Shown: positions 37,717 through 46,263, numbered from the stretch's first letter. The stretch is DNA of 64,000 nt from Bin87 sp963668585 (GCA_963668585.1 OY764869.1:868001-932000), one strand, 5' to 3'. Notes: a model not told the origin generated them from the sequence alone. Translations and numbers: made by a program.

Positions 37717-37906
37717 GGGATAGGTCGCTCCATGCCGGCGGTATTGGATTGGGACGTGCCGGCTTCAGCGAACCCATGTTCATATAATGGGGATGCAGGG
37801 TCAACGGGCGAATGTCACTGAATGGGCGCTCTGCCGACGAACGACACGCCCGGGTCGGCGCGATGGCGGCGATGCGCGACCGGCCACGGAGGGCCGACGG
37901 GTACCG

Positions 37907-39274
37907 TCAGGTCAGAGCGGTCAGGCGGTGGCGGGCGTCGGGGGTGATCTCGTAGCGCCGGGGTTTTTCGCTGGCCAGGGCGACGCCGTGCTGCTCCATG
38001 ACGGGCCACAGTTGCTTGGCGAACCAGGAACCGAACTGCGCGGCGGTGTAGTTGGACACTGGATGCTCGGGCCATTGCGCCCTGATGGCAGCCTGGGCGT
38101 CGGAGGATTTGAAGATGTCGTCGGTGATGCCGTCGGCGGCGGCGGCGGCGAGTTGCTCCGGCGTGAGTTCCGGCTGACTTGCGGCCGGCTCAGCCCGACG
38201 CGGGGACGGCCGGCCTGGTCGTGGCGATGGCGACAGGGAATCCCTGGCGTCCTGCGTGATTTCGTAGGTCCTGGGCGAACTTGTCCGGGGCATGGCAACG
38301 CCGCGTTCCCGGAGGATCGGCCAGACCTGGTTGAGCAGGAACTGTCCAAATTTGGCGGTGTCTGACGCCGCAGGGAGGTCGGGCCAACGGGCCTTGACGA
38401 CCTGGTGGGCGTCGGCGACCTTGAACCGTCCGACGGGCAACCGGCGTATCAACTCCTCGGCGATGGCGTCGCTGGAGGGGTTCGCTGCGCTGGAGGGGTT
38501 CGCTGCGCTGGAGGGGTTCGCTGCGGTGGAGGGGTTCGTTGCGCTGGAGGGGTTCGCTGCGGTGGAAGGATTTGCGGCGATGGGAGGATTGGAGGCGATG
38601 GAAGGGTTGGCTGCGCTGGAGGGAATGGCTGCGGCCGGTGGGGGCGGCAATGCGGCCGGCCGTTCCGGCTCGGACAGTCGGGGAACCTCCGGTTGGTCGA
38701 TTTCCAACTCCGGCGCTGGCTCAGTTGCAGCCGATACCATGCGGTCTGCGGACAGGTCCCAACGCAGGTTTTCCGGAATGAAACGCTCCATTTCGGACGA
38801 CAGGCCGCCCGCTTCGGGCGATGTGATCCACAGAAACGGGGTCTGATCCACGCCGACGGAACGGGCCAGTTCCCTGACCTTGACGAACAGCGCGCCGAAA
38901 TCGCTGTCGTTGCTGACCACCCCGACGCAGGCGGCCTGGCCGGTCACCAGGTCGGCGACGGCATCGGCGGTTATGGCCAGGTCTGCGGAGTTTTTGGCCC
39001 GGTGGTTGCTGAAATGCTGGATGCCACGGACTCGGAGACGCAAATCAGCATACGCGGATTCGGCCCACATCTCCCAACTTGCCACCCGGTCGGCGCGGAC
39101 GTACAGGGAGACGCCACCCAGCGGCGGCCGGTCGGCGGGCCAGTTGGCGATGATCTGGTTGACGATGCTCTGGGCGTGCTCCGACTCGCGGAGGTTCTCG
39201 GTGTCCACGTAGATGGCGGAACCCGGTGATGGTTGGGCGGAACCGTTGCCGTTGCCGTTGGAGTGGGTGGTCAT
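37907..39274 (-). CDS. NYN-domain (PIN-like) protein with two winged-helix-like repeats
   Basis: A 455-residue protein. Residues 18-170 form a NYN/LabA domain with IYVDTENLRES, NSADLAITADAVADLV and VGVVSNDSDFGALF, keeping the acidic residues of a PIN-type RNase. A linker follows with 18-bp coded repeats (NPS(S/T)AA units). Then two related domains of about 75 residues (LPVGRFKVADAHQVVKARWP and DDIFKSSDAQAAIRAQWPEH, each ending RxYEIT-DAR), which look like LOTUS/OST-HTH or winged-helix RNA-binding modules. It is probably an RNA-cleaving or RNA-binding protein. It stands alone. Confidence 0.8.
   Translation of the reverse strand: MTTHSNGNGNGSAQPSPGSAIYVDTENLRESEHAQSIVNQIIANWPADRPPLGGVSLYVRADRVASWEMWAESAYADLRLRVRGIQHFSNHRAKNSADLAITADAVADLVTGQAACVGVVSNDSDFGALFVKVRELARSVGVDQTPFLWITSPEAGGLSSEMERFIPENLRWDLSADRMVSAATEPAPELEIDQPEVPRLSEPERPAALPPPPAAAIPSSAANPSIASNPPIAANPSTAANPSSATNPSTAANPSSAANPSSAANPSSDAIAEELIRRLPVGRFKVADAHQVVKARWPDLPAASDTAKFGQFLLNQVWPILRERGVAMPRTSSPRTYEITQDARDSLSPSPRPGRPSPRRAEPAASQPELTPEQLAAAAADGITDDIFKSSDAQAAIRAQWPEHPVSNYTAAQFGSWFAKQLWPVMEQHGVALASEKPRRYEITPDARHRLTALT
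38465..38640 (-). repeat. In-frame 18-bp tandem repeats in the NYN gene
   Basis: About nine copies of an 18-base unit (CTGGAGGGGTTCGCTGCG on the plus strand) with increasing divergence toward 38640. They code the Asn-Pro-Ser-(Ser/Thr)-Ala-Ala linker. Confidence 0.85.
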
Positions 39275-39286
39275 ATGGGTATGTAG

Positions 39287-39706
39287 TTACAGCGTCAATT
39301 CTGCTGGGATAAGTCGGTGGTTTTTGGCGTCGGCAGCCAATCCGAATGCTTCCAACGCCATCGCTCCCAACAATACTTTGCGTGAGTCTGGGCCGAATAC
39401 CACCTGTACGGTTTTAGTTCTGCCCTCCAAATCGAGCAGAGTCTCCCCTAAAAACATCTCTCTAACCGAGCCGTCAGCGAGTCGGAACAGGGCCTCCTCA
39501 TCTCTCTCAACGCCCATCTCATCCAGGATTTGCTCTGGAATGATCACAAATGATGACCCGGTATCGACGACACCGTTCAGCAAACGCGGCTCGTTACCGT
39601 TTTTGTGGCGTACTCTGAAATCAATACTGAAGATTCCCACGTCATCGCCGACGGTCGTTCCGGGCAGGATGATCCACTGCTCGGCCCTTTGCTGAATCTG
39701 CGTCAT
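39287..39706 (-). CDS. Retropepsin-like aspartic protease
   Basis: A 139-residue single-domain protein with the aspartic-protease motif GVVDTGSSFVIIP and a later LLGAMALEAFGLAAD (psi-loop glycine segment), as in clan AA bacterial retropepsin-like proteins. These act as homodimers. The likely start is uncertain: the family usually begins near GIFSIDFRV, and GTG 39640 would give that, while ATG 39706 adds 22 residues. It lies between the NYN and DUF1501 genes on the same strand, spaced 12 bases from each. Confidence 0.85.
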   Translation of the reverse strand: MTQIQQRAEQWIILPGTTVGDDVGIFSIDFRVRHKNGNEPRLLNGVVDTGSSFVIIPEQILDEMGVERDEEALFRLADGSVREMFLGETLLDLEGRTKTVQVVFGPDSRKVLLGAMALEAFGLAADAKNHRLIPAELTL

Positions 39707-39718
39707 TGGAGCATCACA

Positions 39719-40846
39719 CTACACGAACGCGGGCTGCTCGAAGGTTCCGCCGACGACCGGTTTGGCGTCTATGCCCAGCCACTGTTCGACGAGGGTGCCG
39801 TACACGCCGCGGAAGTCGGTGTTGAAGGCCAGGTCGCCTTCGACGAGGTCCTCGGGAGCGAGGGACGGGTATGCGCCGTACATGCCGCCGCGCACCGGGT
39901 CGCCGATGGCGAAGGACACGCCGCCGCTGCCGTGGTCGGAACCGCTGCCGTTGTCCCTGACGCGGCGGCCGAACTCGGTGAAGGCGAACATGACCACGTT
40001 GTCGGCGGCGTCGTGCTCGCGCAGGTCGGCGTAGAAGTCGCTGACGGCGCGGCTGAGGTCGCCGAGAAGCCTGGGATGCACGTCGGCCTCGCTGGCGTGG
40101 GTATCATAGCCGCCCTGCTGGGTGTAGAAGATGCGGGTGCCGAGGTTGGCGGTGAGAACCTTGGCGATGCCCTGCAGGTTGCGGGAGATTCCGGTGTCGG
40201 CGTATTCGACGGATGATGTGTACATATCCGGGGCGGCCTTGAGGATATCGGCGCCCTTGAGCGCGTCGAGGCCGGTCTGCCCGAGGTAGTCCATGGTGGC
40301 GCCGAGGCCGACGGTGGGAGAATACATACGCGCGAAGATGTCGAGAGCCTGGGAACGCTCGGGCTCGCCGGAGATACCCGTGAGCACGCCGTAGGTTTCC
40401 AGGACGGCGACGGATGCCACCGGCACGCCGGTGAGGGCCATGGCGCGGGGGAGGCCACGCCCGAAGTTGACGCCGGTGAGGACGTTCTCGGCGTGGGGGT
40501 CGAGGTCGCGGATGACGCGTCCCAGCCAGCCTTCCGTGCCCACCTTTTCCGGTTCGCAGGTGTGCCAGATGTCCATGCTGCGGAAGTGGGAGCGGTTGGG
40601 CGTGGGGTAGCCGACGCCGTTGATGATGGCGACCTTGCCGGCGTCGTACAGCGACTTGATCTCGGGGATCGCCGGGTTGAAGCCGAAGTGGTCGTCGATG
40701 GGCAGCGCCTGTTCGGCGGGGATGCCGACGGTGGGCCGGTTGTCATGGTAGCGCCCATCGGCATAGGGAATGACGGTGTTCAGGTAGTCATTGCCGCCGG
40801 TGAGTTGGATGACGACGAGTATGGGGTCCTTGGTGGTGCTGGTCAT
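39719..40846 (-). CDS. DUF1501 protein (sulfatase-like fold)
   Basis: A 375-residue DUF1501 protein: LVVIQLTGGNDYLNTVIPY near the start, HFGFNPAIPEIKSLYDAGKVAIINGVGYP, RSHFRSMDIWHT, YTQQGGYDTHASEADVHP and FTEFGRRVRDNGSGSDHGSGGVSF. The Asp/His positions are those of the alkaline-phosphatase-like fold. Most relatives carry a Tat signal; this one has none and starts directly at the domain, so it may be cytoplasmic or have lost its leader. Such proteins commonly pair with a DUF1800 partner, not present here. Confidence 0.93.
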   Translation of the reverse strand: MTSTTKDPILVVIQLTGGNDYLNTVIPYADGRYHDNRPTVGIPAEQALPIDDHFGFNPAIPEIKSLYDAGKVAIINGVGYPTPNRSHFRSMDIWHTCEPEKVGTEGWLGRVIRDLDPHAENVLTGVNFGRGLPRAMALTGVPVASVAVLETYGVLTGISGEPERSQALDIFARMYSPTVGLGATMDYLGQTGLDALKGADILKAAPDMYTSSVEYADTGISRNLQGIAKVLTANLGTRIFYTQQGGYDTHASEADVHPRLLGDLSRAVSDFYADLREHDAADNVVMFAFTEFGRRVRDNGSGSDHGSGGVSFAIGDPVRGGMYGAYPSLAPEDLVEGDLAFNTDFRGVYGTLVEQWLGIDAKPVVGGTFEQPAFV

Positions 40847-40890
40847 GATGACGATACTCCGTGGAGTGGTGATGGGCGTAGTTTAGCACA

Positions 40891-41416
40891 GAGACGGGGC
40901 AGGTTTGAAACCTGCCCCTACGTGCCGGGGGCGTGGCGGTCGTTGCGGCGTGGGCGGTGCGGTGCGGGGGTGGGCGGGGTCGTGAGAGAGGTGCGGGTCT
41001 GTCAGGAGTGCGGCAGCGGGAGACGGGGCAGGTTTGAAACCTGCCCCTACGTGCCGGGGGCGTGGCGGTCGTTGCGGCGTGGGCGGTGCGGTGCGGGGGT
41101 GGGCGGGGTCGTGAGAGAGGTGCGGGTCTGTCAGGAGTGCGGCAGCGGGAGACGGGGCAGGTTTGAAACCTGCCCCTACGTGCCGGGGGCGTTGCCGGCG
41201 AAGGGTTATCCGGCCCGGCGCGTGGCGGTCGTTGCGGCGGGGGCGGTGCGGCGGCGCGGTGCGGGGGTGGGCGGGGTCGTGAGAGAGGTGCGGGTCTGTC
41301 GGGAGTGCGGCAGCGGGAGACGGGGCAGGTTTGAAACCTGCCCCTACGTGCCGGGGGTGTTGCCGGCGAAGGGTTGTCCGGCCCGGCGCGTGGCGGTCGT
41401 TGCGGCGGGGATGGGA
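40891..41416. repeat. 129-bp tandem repeat array with GGTTTGAAACC palindromes
   Basis: Palindromes start at 40896, 41025, 41154 and 41322. The first three are 129 bases apart and the intervening sequence is nearly identical (GTGCCGGGGGCGTGGCGGTC and GTCGTGAGAGAGGTGCGGGT). The last interval (168) has an insert GTTGCCGGCGAAGGGTTATC plus a short duplication. Since 129 is a multiple of three, long false ORFs run across it on both strands. No gene is supported from 40847 to 41656. Confidence 0.93.
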
Positions 41417-41656
41417 CGGCGGCGTGGTTATTGCGAGGCGGCGCGGATGGCGAGGGTACGGGCGACCAACCGTTCGTCCCTATATATTGACGCGCGAAGG
41501 ACGTTGGGTCACATAGAGCCTGCCCGTGTGTTGACAGGCAGGCTCGGAACAGGCTGGGTTGATCGGGATTTACCGGTGGTGTCCATGCGGTGATAAACTC
41601 AAACTCCACATGATGTGCCACCCGCGAAATGTGCCACCTGCGAAGGAGACAACGCC

Positions 41657-41920
41657 ATGAGCCACTGGGATAGCTGTGATGCCATCGAACGTCACCCAGA
41701 CAAAGTGAGCGGAGCCTGGATCTTCAAGAACACCAGGCTGCCCGTGGCGAGCCTGTTCAATGCCTTCAAGGACAGCCCAACCATCGACGAATTCATCGAC
41801 GACTTCGGGGCCGTCACCCGGGAACAGATCGAGGCCATTCTCGATCACGAAATCCGGTCCCTGGAGAAACACTTCGCCGATGAAGATACTGCTGGACAAC
41901 AACGTCCCAAGACTGCTTAG
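41657..41920 (+). CDS. DUF433 protein, probable antitoxin (second module)
   Basis: An 87-residue DUF433 protein: AIERHPDKVSGAWIFKNTRLPVASLFNAFKDSPTIDEFIDDFGAVTREQIEAILDH. AAGGAGA lies before ATG 41657. It overlaps the start of a DUF5615-type gene by 41 bases. It is only distantly similar to the DUF433 protein at 36.0 kb, so the two modules were probably acquired separately. Likely DNA-binding antitoxin. Confidence 0.9.
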   Translation: MSHWDSCDAIERHPDKVSGAWIFKNTRLPVASLFNAFKDSPTIDEFIDDFGAVTREQIEAILDHEIRSLEKHFADEDTAGQQRPKTA

Positions 41921-42207
41921 GAATAACCTGCCGGGCCACCAAGTGGACGTCGCCCTACAGTTCAGTTGGCACACCCTCACCAACGGCGAACTCCTGGACA
42001 AAGCTGAAAGCGAGGGATATCAAACTGCTGATCACCGCCGACCAACGGATCCCCTACCAGCAGAACCTGTCCCGCAGAAACATCGCTGTACTCATCATCA
42101 CCGCAAATCGCCGGAGGCACGTGAGCCGGGCTCTGACCGCAATAAGCGACGCTGTCAACTCCATAAATCAGGGAGAAACACGCATGCTGGAAATCGACGC
42201 AACGTGA
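41880..42207 (+). pseudogene. DUF5615 PIN-like toxin gene with frameshift
   Basis: The frame from ATG 41880 reads MKILLDNNVPRLLRNNLPG then WHTLTNGELLDKAESEG, a good DUF5615 start. The expected second half (KLLITADQRIPYQQN, then RRNIAVLIITANRR) continues in another frame, ending at TGA 42207. One extra base in the GGG at 42015-42017 explains it. If real, the toxin is dead and the antitoxin is left alone. If an error, it is a full 108-residue toxin. Confidence 0.75.
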
Positions 42208-42244
42208 ACCACACACCAAAAAGCCACAATGGAACGAGCCGAAG

Positions 42245-42862
42245 ATGACGTTTGCCGTCGCAATAAAGACTTGCCTCCGCAAATACGTTGTGTTCAGCGG
42301 GCGGGCCACGCGCGCCGAGTTCTGGTGGTGGGCGCTGGCGGTGGTCATCGTCAGTGTCGTTCTGGGCGCGGCGGACGCCGTCATCGAAGCACTGGCCGGC
42401 TGGGAGGGTTTCAGCCTGCTATCCGGCATATTTTCGTTGGCGACCCTGCTGCCCAACCTGGCGGTAACCGCCCGCCGGCTGCATGACATCGGAAAATCCG
42501 GGTGGTGGCTGCTGCTATGGATTGTGTTGGGCCTGGGGCCATGGCTCATATTGGCAGGGCTGGTGATAGGCGCCTGGTACAGTACTTTCTATGCAGTAAG
42601 CTCGTCCGCGGGCCCCGTCGAGTTCGTTGTGAACCTATTGTTCGGGTTCGCCCTGGTATGGATTCTGGCGATATTGGGGTTGATCTTCGCAATCCTGGTC
42701 AGCGTCGCCATCGTTGTTTGGGAAATAGTCTGGTTGACCCGTCAGGGAAATGCCGGCCCCAATCGCTACGGGCCGGACCCCCGCGCCCCACAGCAAACGC
42801 CTCCGCCAACACCCCTTCCGCCTGACATAATGCCAATTCAAGGAGAAGCAACACCATGCTGA
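42245..42862 (+). CDS. DUF805 membrane protein
   Basis: A 205-residue protein with the DUF805 pattern: CLRKYVVFSGRATRAEFWWW, then several transmembrane helices, ARRLHDIGKSGWW, and a TRQGNAGPNRYGPDP end. There are four to five helices. The family is widespread and its role is unknown. The stop overlaps the DinB gene start by 7 bases, suggesting coupling. No ribosome site better than AGCCGAAG is seen. Confidence 0.93.
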   Translation: MTFAVAIKTCLRKYVVFSGRATRAEFWWWALAVVIVSVVLGAADAVIEALAGWEGFSLLSGIFSLATLLPNLAVTARRLHDIGKSGWWLLLWIVLGLGPWLILAGLVIGAWYSTFYAVSSSAGPVEFVVNLLFGFALVWILAILGLIFAILVSVAIVVWEIVWLTRQGNAGPNRYGPDPRAPQQTPPPTPLPPDIMPIQGEATPC

Positions 42863-43398
42863 CGGACCCGCAGGAGTTTCTACGCTACTTTGATTCGATC
42901 CACCGCCGCACGCTGCGGGACATCCATGCGCTGCCGTCGCCCGCGCATGGCTGGACGCCACCGATGGGCGAGGGCGAGAAGTCGTGGAGCATCAACCAGA
43001 TTGTGCATCACATCTGCGAGTCGCGGATGTATTTCGCCCGGGCCTACCGCAACGAGGGCTGGCTGTACGACTGGCAGGTGCCCAGCACGGAGCGACAATC
43101 GGAGTGGGTACCCGCGCTGGAGGAGTCCCACGCCGAGTTTCACCGCCGGCTGGATGATACGCCGGCGGATTGGCTGCAACGGCGCATCAAGATGATCGAC
43201 ACCGACGGCACGCTGAGCGGGTGGCGCATTCTGATGATGCTGATTGAGCACGAGGTACACCACCGTTCGCAGATCGACACCTACTCCGGCATCAACGGGT
43301 GGGACGTGCCGCAGATCTACGGGCGGACGCGGGAACAGATCGACGAGTTGCAGGAAGGGCAGCGGGCGAGAGGCGGCGGTTCGACAGGCTCACCTTGA
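42856..43398 (+). CDS. DinB-like four-helix metal-binding protein
   Basis: A 180-residue DinB/YfiT-type protein. Candidate metal ligands are HHIC near residue 52 and the H(x3)HH in LIEHEVHHRSQIDTY near 134-138. Such proteins often act as thiol transferases (bacillithiol, mycothiol) or have unknown roles. The gene overlaps DUF805. The last seven codons (GGGSTGSP region) come from a TTCGACAGGCTCA repeat that also occurs in noncoding parts of the window, so the C-terminus has been altered by repeat insertion. Confidence 0.88.
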   Translation: MLTDPQEFLRYFDSIHRRTLRDIHALPSPAHGWTPPMGEGEKSWSINQIVHHICESRMYFARAYRNEGWLYDWQVPSTERQSEWVPALEESHAEFHRRLDDTPADWLQRRIKMIDTDGTLSGWRILMMLIEHEVHHRSQIDTYSGINGWDVPQIYGRTREQIDELQEGQRARGGGSTGSP

Positions 43399-43431
43399 GC
43401 GGGGCGAATGCGCAGGTGGTTTGGTGAACCG

Positions 43432-44082
43432 TCAGTTGCGTAGCCTGAGGCCGGACAATCCCTGTCCCCCGTAGAACGGGACCCCCTGTTCGACGCCAAG
43501 CAGTGCGCTCAACGCGCCGGCGCGGGCTCGCGTGACGGCCCGGGACAAGCGGCTTGAATCGTCGCTGGCGAGGTAGAAGACGGCCGCGGGGATGCCAAAA
43601 GCGAGCACAAGCCCGCCCAGGCCAACGCCGAGCAACGTGTAGGCGACCGCGCCAAAGCCGTCCACAAAGGGAGGCAATTCCAGACGCGCCATCACCAGCG
43701 TCAGAATGTTCAGGGCCACACCCCACACCGCGCCGGTGAGGAGCAGGAATACGACCACGGCGTAAAGCAGGCGGATGCTCCTGCGGTTTGAATCGGCAGG
43801 TTCGGGAACGTCCGGGTCAATGTCGCGCTGGAGAAGAACGCGGCGACCGTACCGGTTGACAAGCCTCGCGACGAACAGTGTCGAGTATTGCAACAGCATC
43901 GCGGACGCGAACAGACAGATCACCAGCACGCCGGCAATGAAAGGCCATTGCTCCGGCGGATAGTCCGTAATCCACAAGAACGCCACAGCAATCAAGGCTA
44001 TAGGAAAACCCATGACTGCCGCCCTAACTGGGAGCAATAAATCGTTCTTACTCACACCGTAGGCCGTTTTATCGTTGTTCAT
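43432..44082 (-). CDS. Multi-pass membrane protein of unknown function
   Basis: A 216-residue protein with four predicted transmembrane helices (about residues 18-40, 45-67, 106-130 and 145-172) and a polar C-terminus. No family is recognised. ATG 44082 has GGAGG eight bases upstream, which decides the start. It overlaps a small membrane protein gene by 14 bases, so they are probably translated together. Confidence 0.75.
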   Translation of the reverse strand: MNNDKTAYGVSKNDLLLPVRAAVMGFPIALIAVAFLWITDYPPEQWPFIAGVLVICLFASAMLLQYSTLFVARLVNRYGRRVLLQRDIDPDVPEPADSNRRSIRLLYAVVVFLLLTGAVWGVALNILTLVMARLELPPFVDGFGAVAYTLLGVGLGGLVLAFGIPAAVFYLASDDSSRLSRAVTRARAGALSALLGVEQGVPFYGGQGLSGLRLRN

Positions 44083-44197
44083 CTCCGTGGCCTCCGTCGA
44101 AAATGTCTCGCCAAGCAAACCTGAATACGTCGAGGCTCGCCATAATGATCGACAGCATCGATACCAGCACAACGTATGCCAGCATGCTGTTGGACAT
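44069..44197 (-). CDS. Small single-helix membrane protein
   Basis: A 42-residue protein, mostly one transmembrane helix (MLAYVVLVSMLSIIMASLDV) with a charged tail. It overlaps the start of the downstream membrane protein gene. There is no clear ribosome site at ATG 44197; the frame is open further upstream but with residues of no coding character. Support comes from the coupling and the helix. Confidence 0.45.
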   Translation of the reverse strand: MSNSMLAYVVLVSMLSIIMASLDVFRFAWRDIFDGGHGDEQR

Positions 44198-44250
44198 CAA
44201 GAACTGCGTATTTTCGTCAATCCCAAGTGGCAATGAACCAATCCCCAACC

Positions 44251-44778
44251 CTACGGGTTGATTATGCTGCTGCGGTTCTGGACTATGAAGGTTTCGCGGC
44301 GTTCCAGGTAGTCGGACACCAGGTTGACGAGGGCCTGGGGTCGCTGGGCCGCTATGTCGTGGCCGGCGTCGTACACGAAGGCGATGCTGCAATTGGCGAT
44401 GCGCTCGCGGTAGATGCCGGCGGCTTCGGGCTGCACCGATTTATCGTCGCGTCCGAACACCACCAGGGTGGGACACTGCACCTCGCCGAGTCTGCCTTCC
44501 AGACCCGCCGCGTCGCCGTCGGCATGGCCGGCGGCGGAGCGGATGGCGGTGGGCGAGACCAGCACCAGAACCTCGACGTTTTCGGGGTCGTTCAGGGCGT
44601 GTTGCAACGCCGCATCGGCGCCGTCGGATACGCCGACCACCCCGTAGGGAGCCGAACCGGCATCCGCCACCGACTCCGCCGTGCGCCAGCGGTCCGACAG
44701 GCCAGCCCGCAGCGCCGGATTGCCGCCCGCCGCGCCGTCAAGTATCACCACGGCGCCGGGCGATTCTGCGGTTGTCAT
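44251..44778 (-). CDS. Compact alpha/beta hydrolase
   Basis: A 175-residue alpha/beta hydrolase. The elbow GVVGVSDGADAAL (Ser in GxSxG), acidic residue in VVFGRDDKSV and His in YDAGHDIAAQRP are all kept, so it may be active. It is about 80 residues shorter than typical members, with a reduced N-terminal sheet and almost no cap. It starts 3 bases after the LLM oxidoreductase on the same strand and is probably in one operon with it. Confidence 0.85.
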   Translation of the reverse strand: MTTAESPGAVVILDGAAGGNPALRAGLSDRWRTAESVADAGSAPYGVVGVSDGADAALQHALNDPENVEVLVLVSPTAIRSAAGHADGDAAGLEGRLGEVQCPTLVVFGRDDKSVQPEAAGIYRERIANCSIAFVYDAGHDIAAQRPQALVNLVSDYLERRETFIVQNRSSIINP

Positions 44779-44781
44779 GGG

Positions 44782-45885
44782 CTACAACTCCTTGAGGCGG
44801 GGCAGGACTTCGCGGCCGAAAAGGTCAAGTTCTTCCATGATGTCCCGGTGGGTCAGGCTGGGCTGCTGGAAGAAGAGGTCGATGACGCCCATGCCGCAAC
44901 GGTCGTGGTACTCCCTGATCTCATTGAACACCTTGTCCGGCCCGCCGACGAAGGTCAGGCCGGGCGCGCCGCCAACGATGTCGCCGCTGGCGCTGCCGGC
45001 GAAGACGTTGCCGTAGTCCACATCCTGGCCGGCGCGGGTCGCCTGGATCACCTGTGACACCGACGAGCGCAGGGCCATGCCGGGGGCGCGGCCCCGGTCG
45101 GTCTGGCGGTCGAACCACTCCTGGGCCAGAGCGTCGGTTTCGGCGAGGTAGATGCTGCCGCGAAACACCATCTGGTCGGGCTGGGGCTGCCAGCCGTTAT
45201 CGGCGCACCAGGCGTGGTATTTGTCGGTGATGCGGCCGGTTTCCTCCACTGGTATGAAGGACACGCCCAGGCCCAGCCCATGCTCGGCGGCATACTGCAC
45301 ACAGTCGTCGCTGCGGGTGGCCACCAGCGCGGCCGGAAATGGCTGCTGCACGGGACGGGGCCACACCGAAACCGTGCGGTACTGGTAGTAGCGTCCCTCC
45401 CATGAGAAAGGCTGAGGTTCGGTCATGGCCTTGAGGATGAGGTCCATGCCCTCCAGCATCCGGCCGCGTCCCTCGGCGGGGTTGACGCCGTACACCTGGT
45501 CCTCGTTGGGCGTGCCGCGCAGGAATCCCATGACGAGGCGGCCGTTGGTGAGGTTGTCCAGCAGGGTGAGTTCCTCGGCGGCGCGGACGGGGTTGTTCAG
45601 CGGCATCAGGGGGCCGAGCATGGCGATCTTGACGGTCTTGCAGCGTTCGGCGACGGCGGCGGCCATGACGGCCGGCGTGCCGGTGGCGATGCGTCCGGAG
45701 TAGTGATGCTCGGAGAAACTGACCCACTCGAAGCCCATCTCCTCGGCGAACTCGCATTCCTCCATGCCATCCTGGTAGCTCTGCACGGAGACGGCGGGGT
45801 CGCTGTAGCTGGCCGGCGTGGGCCACATGGGCGGGAAGTCGCGGCGGTCGGCATAGCCCATGGCGCCCAAATAAGATGCTTTCAT
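44782..45885 (-). CDS. LLM class flavin-dependent oxidoreductase
   Basis: A 367-residue luciferase-family protein: KASYLGAMGYADRRDFP, GFEWVSFSEHHYSG, NNPVRAAEELTLLDNLTNGRL, then WEGRYYQYRTVSVWPRPVQ and LDLFGREVLPRL. It is clearly paralogous to the protein at 52458-53558 along the whole length. It would use FMNH2 and O2 on an unknown compound. The alpha/beta hydrolase gene follows at 3 bases, consistent with an oxygenation-plus-hydrolysis pair. ATG 45885 begins the conserved domain. Confidence 0.94.
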   Translation of the reverse strand: MKASYLGAMGYADRRDFPPMWPTPASYSDPAVSVQSYQDGMEECEFAEEMGFEWVSFSEHHYSGRIATGTPAVMAAAVAERCKTVKIAMLGPLMPLNNPVRAAEELTLLDNLTNGRLVMGFLRGTPNEDQVYGVNPAEGRGRMLEGMDLILKAMTEPQPFSWEGRYYQYRTVSVWPRPVQQPFPAALVATRSDDCVQYAAEHGLGLGVSFIPVEETGRITDKYHAWCADNGWQPQPDQMVFRGSIYLAETDALAQEWFDRQTDRGRAPGMALRSSVSQVIQATRAGQDVDYGNVFAGSASGDIVGGAPGLTFVGGPDKVFNEIREYHDRCGMGVIDLFFQQPSLTHRDIMEELDLFGREVLPRLKEL

Positions 45886-45912
45886 GGTGTCGATGCTCCT
45901 GGCGTGTTGACC

Positions 45913-46263
45913 TCAGGCCAATGGTTCCAACTTGTCGAGCAAACGCCGCACGTCGGCGAGGGCTGCGGCCACGTTGTCGGCATTGTTCCAATTTTCGTAG
46001 AAATTGACGTGCAGGTTTCCGGCAACGTCGAACAATCGACGGATTTCATCATCGCCGGTTTCGGACACCAGTTGAGCAACAGCGTTATACAACGACGCGT
46101 GGCTCCGGTGTGCCCATCTGCGCCGCTCTGCGACTGATTTGACCATCTGGGCGGCAGCACCCCAGCCTTTTTCGGATGCTTGCCTCACATCGCCGGCGGC
46201 AAGTTCGCTCTCTGCCTGGGCGAGTAAACTTCGGCTAGCCTCTTTGTAGGTTTGGGTTACCAT
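45913..46263 (-). CDS. PaREP1/HEPN-like helical protein, copy 1
   Basis: A 116-residue all-helical protein. The core reads ASRSLLAQAESELAAGDVRQ, ASEKGWGAAAQMVKSVAE, then RRRWAHRSHASLY and LFDVAGNLHVNFYENW. This matches the PaREP1/PaREP8 type, which I recall as grouped with the HEPN fold. It is 30-40 percent or more similar by eye to two other copies in this window (54.9 and 56.8 kb). The R-x-W-x-H-x2-H cluster could be an RNase-like R-x6-H. It lies upstream of the LLM gene by 27 bases. No partner nucleotidyltransferase is seen. Confidence 0.75.
   Translation of the reverse strand: MVTQTYKEASRSLLAQAESELAAGDVRQASEKGWGAAAQMVKSVAERRRWAHRSHASLYNAVAQLVSETGDDEIRRLFDVAGNLHVNFYENWNNADNVAAALADVRRLLDKLEPLA

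Noticed and set aside
40493..41593. 366-residue ORF across the tandem array (plus strand) and its minus-strand counterpart
   Set aside because: Built from 129-base repeats divisible by three; the protein is repetitive and overlaps the real DUF1501 gene.
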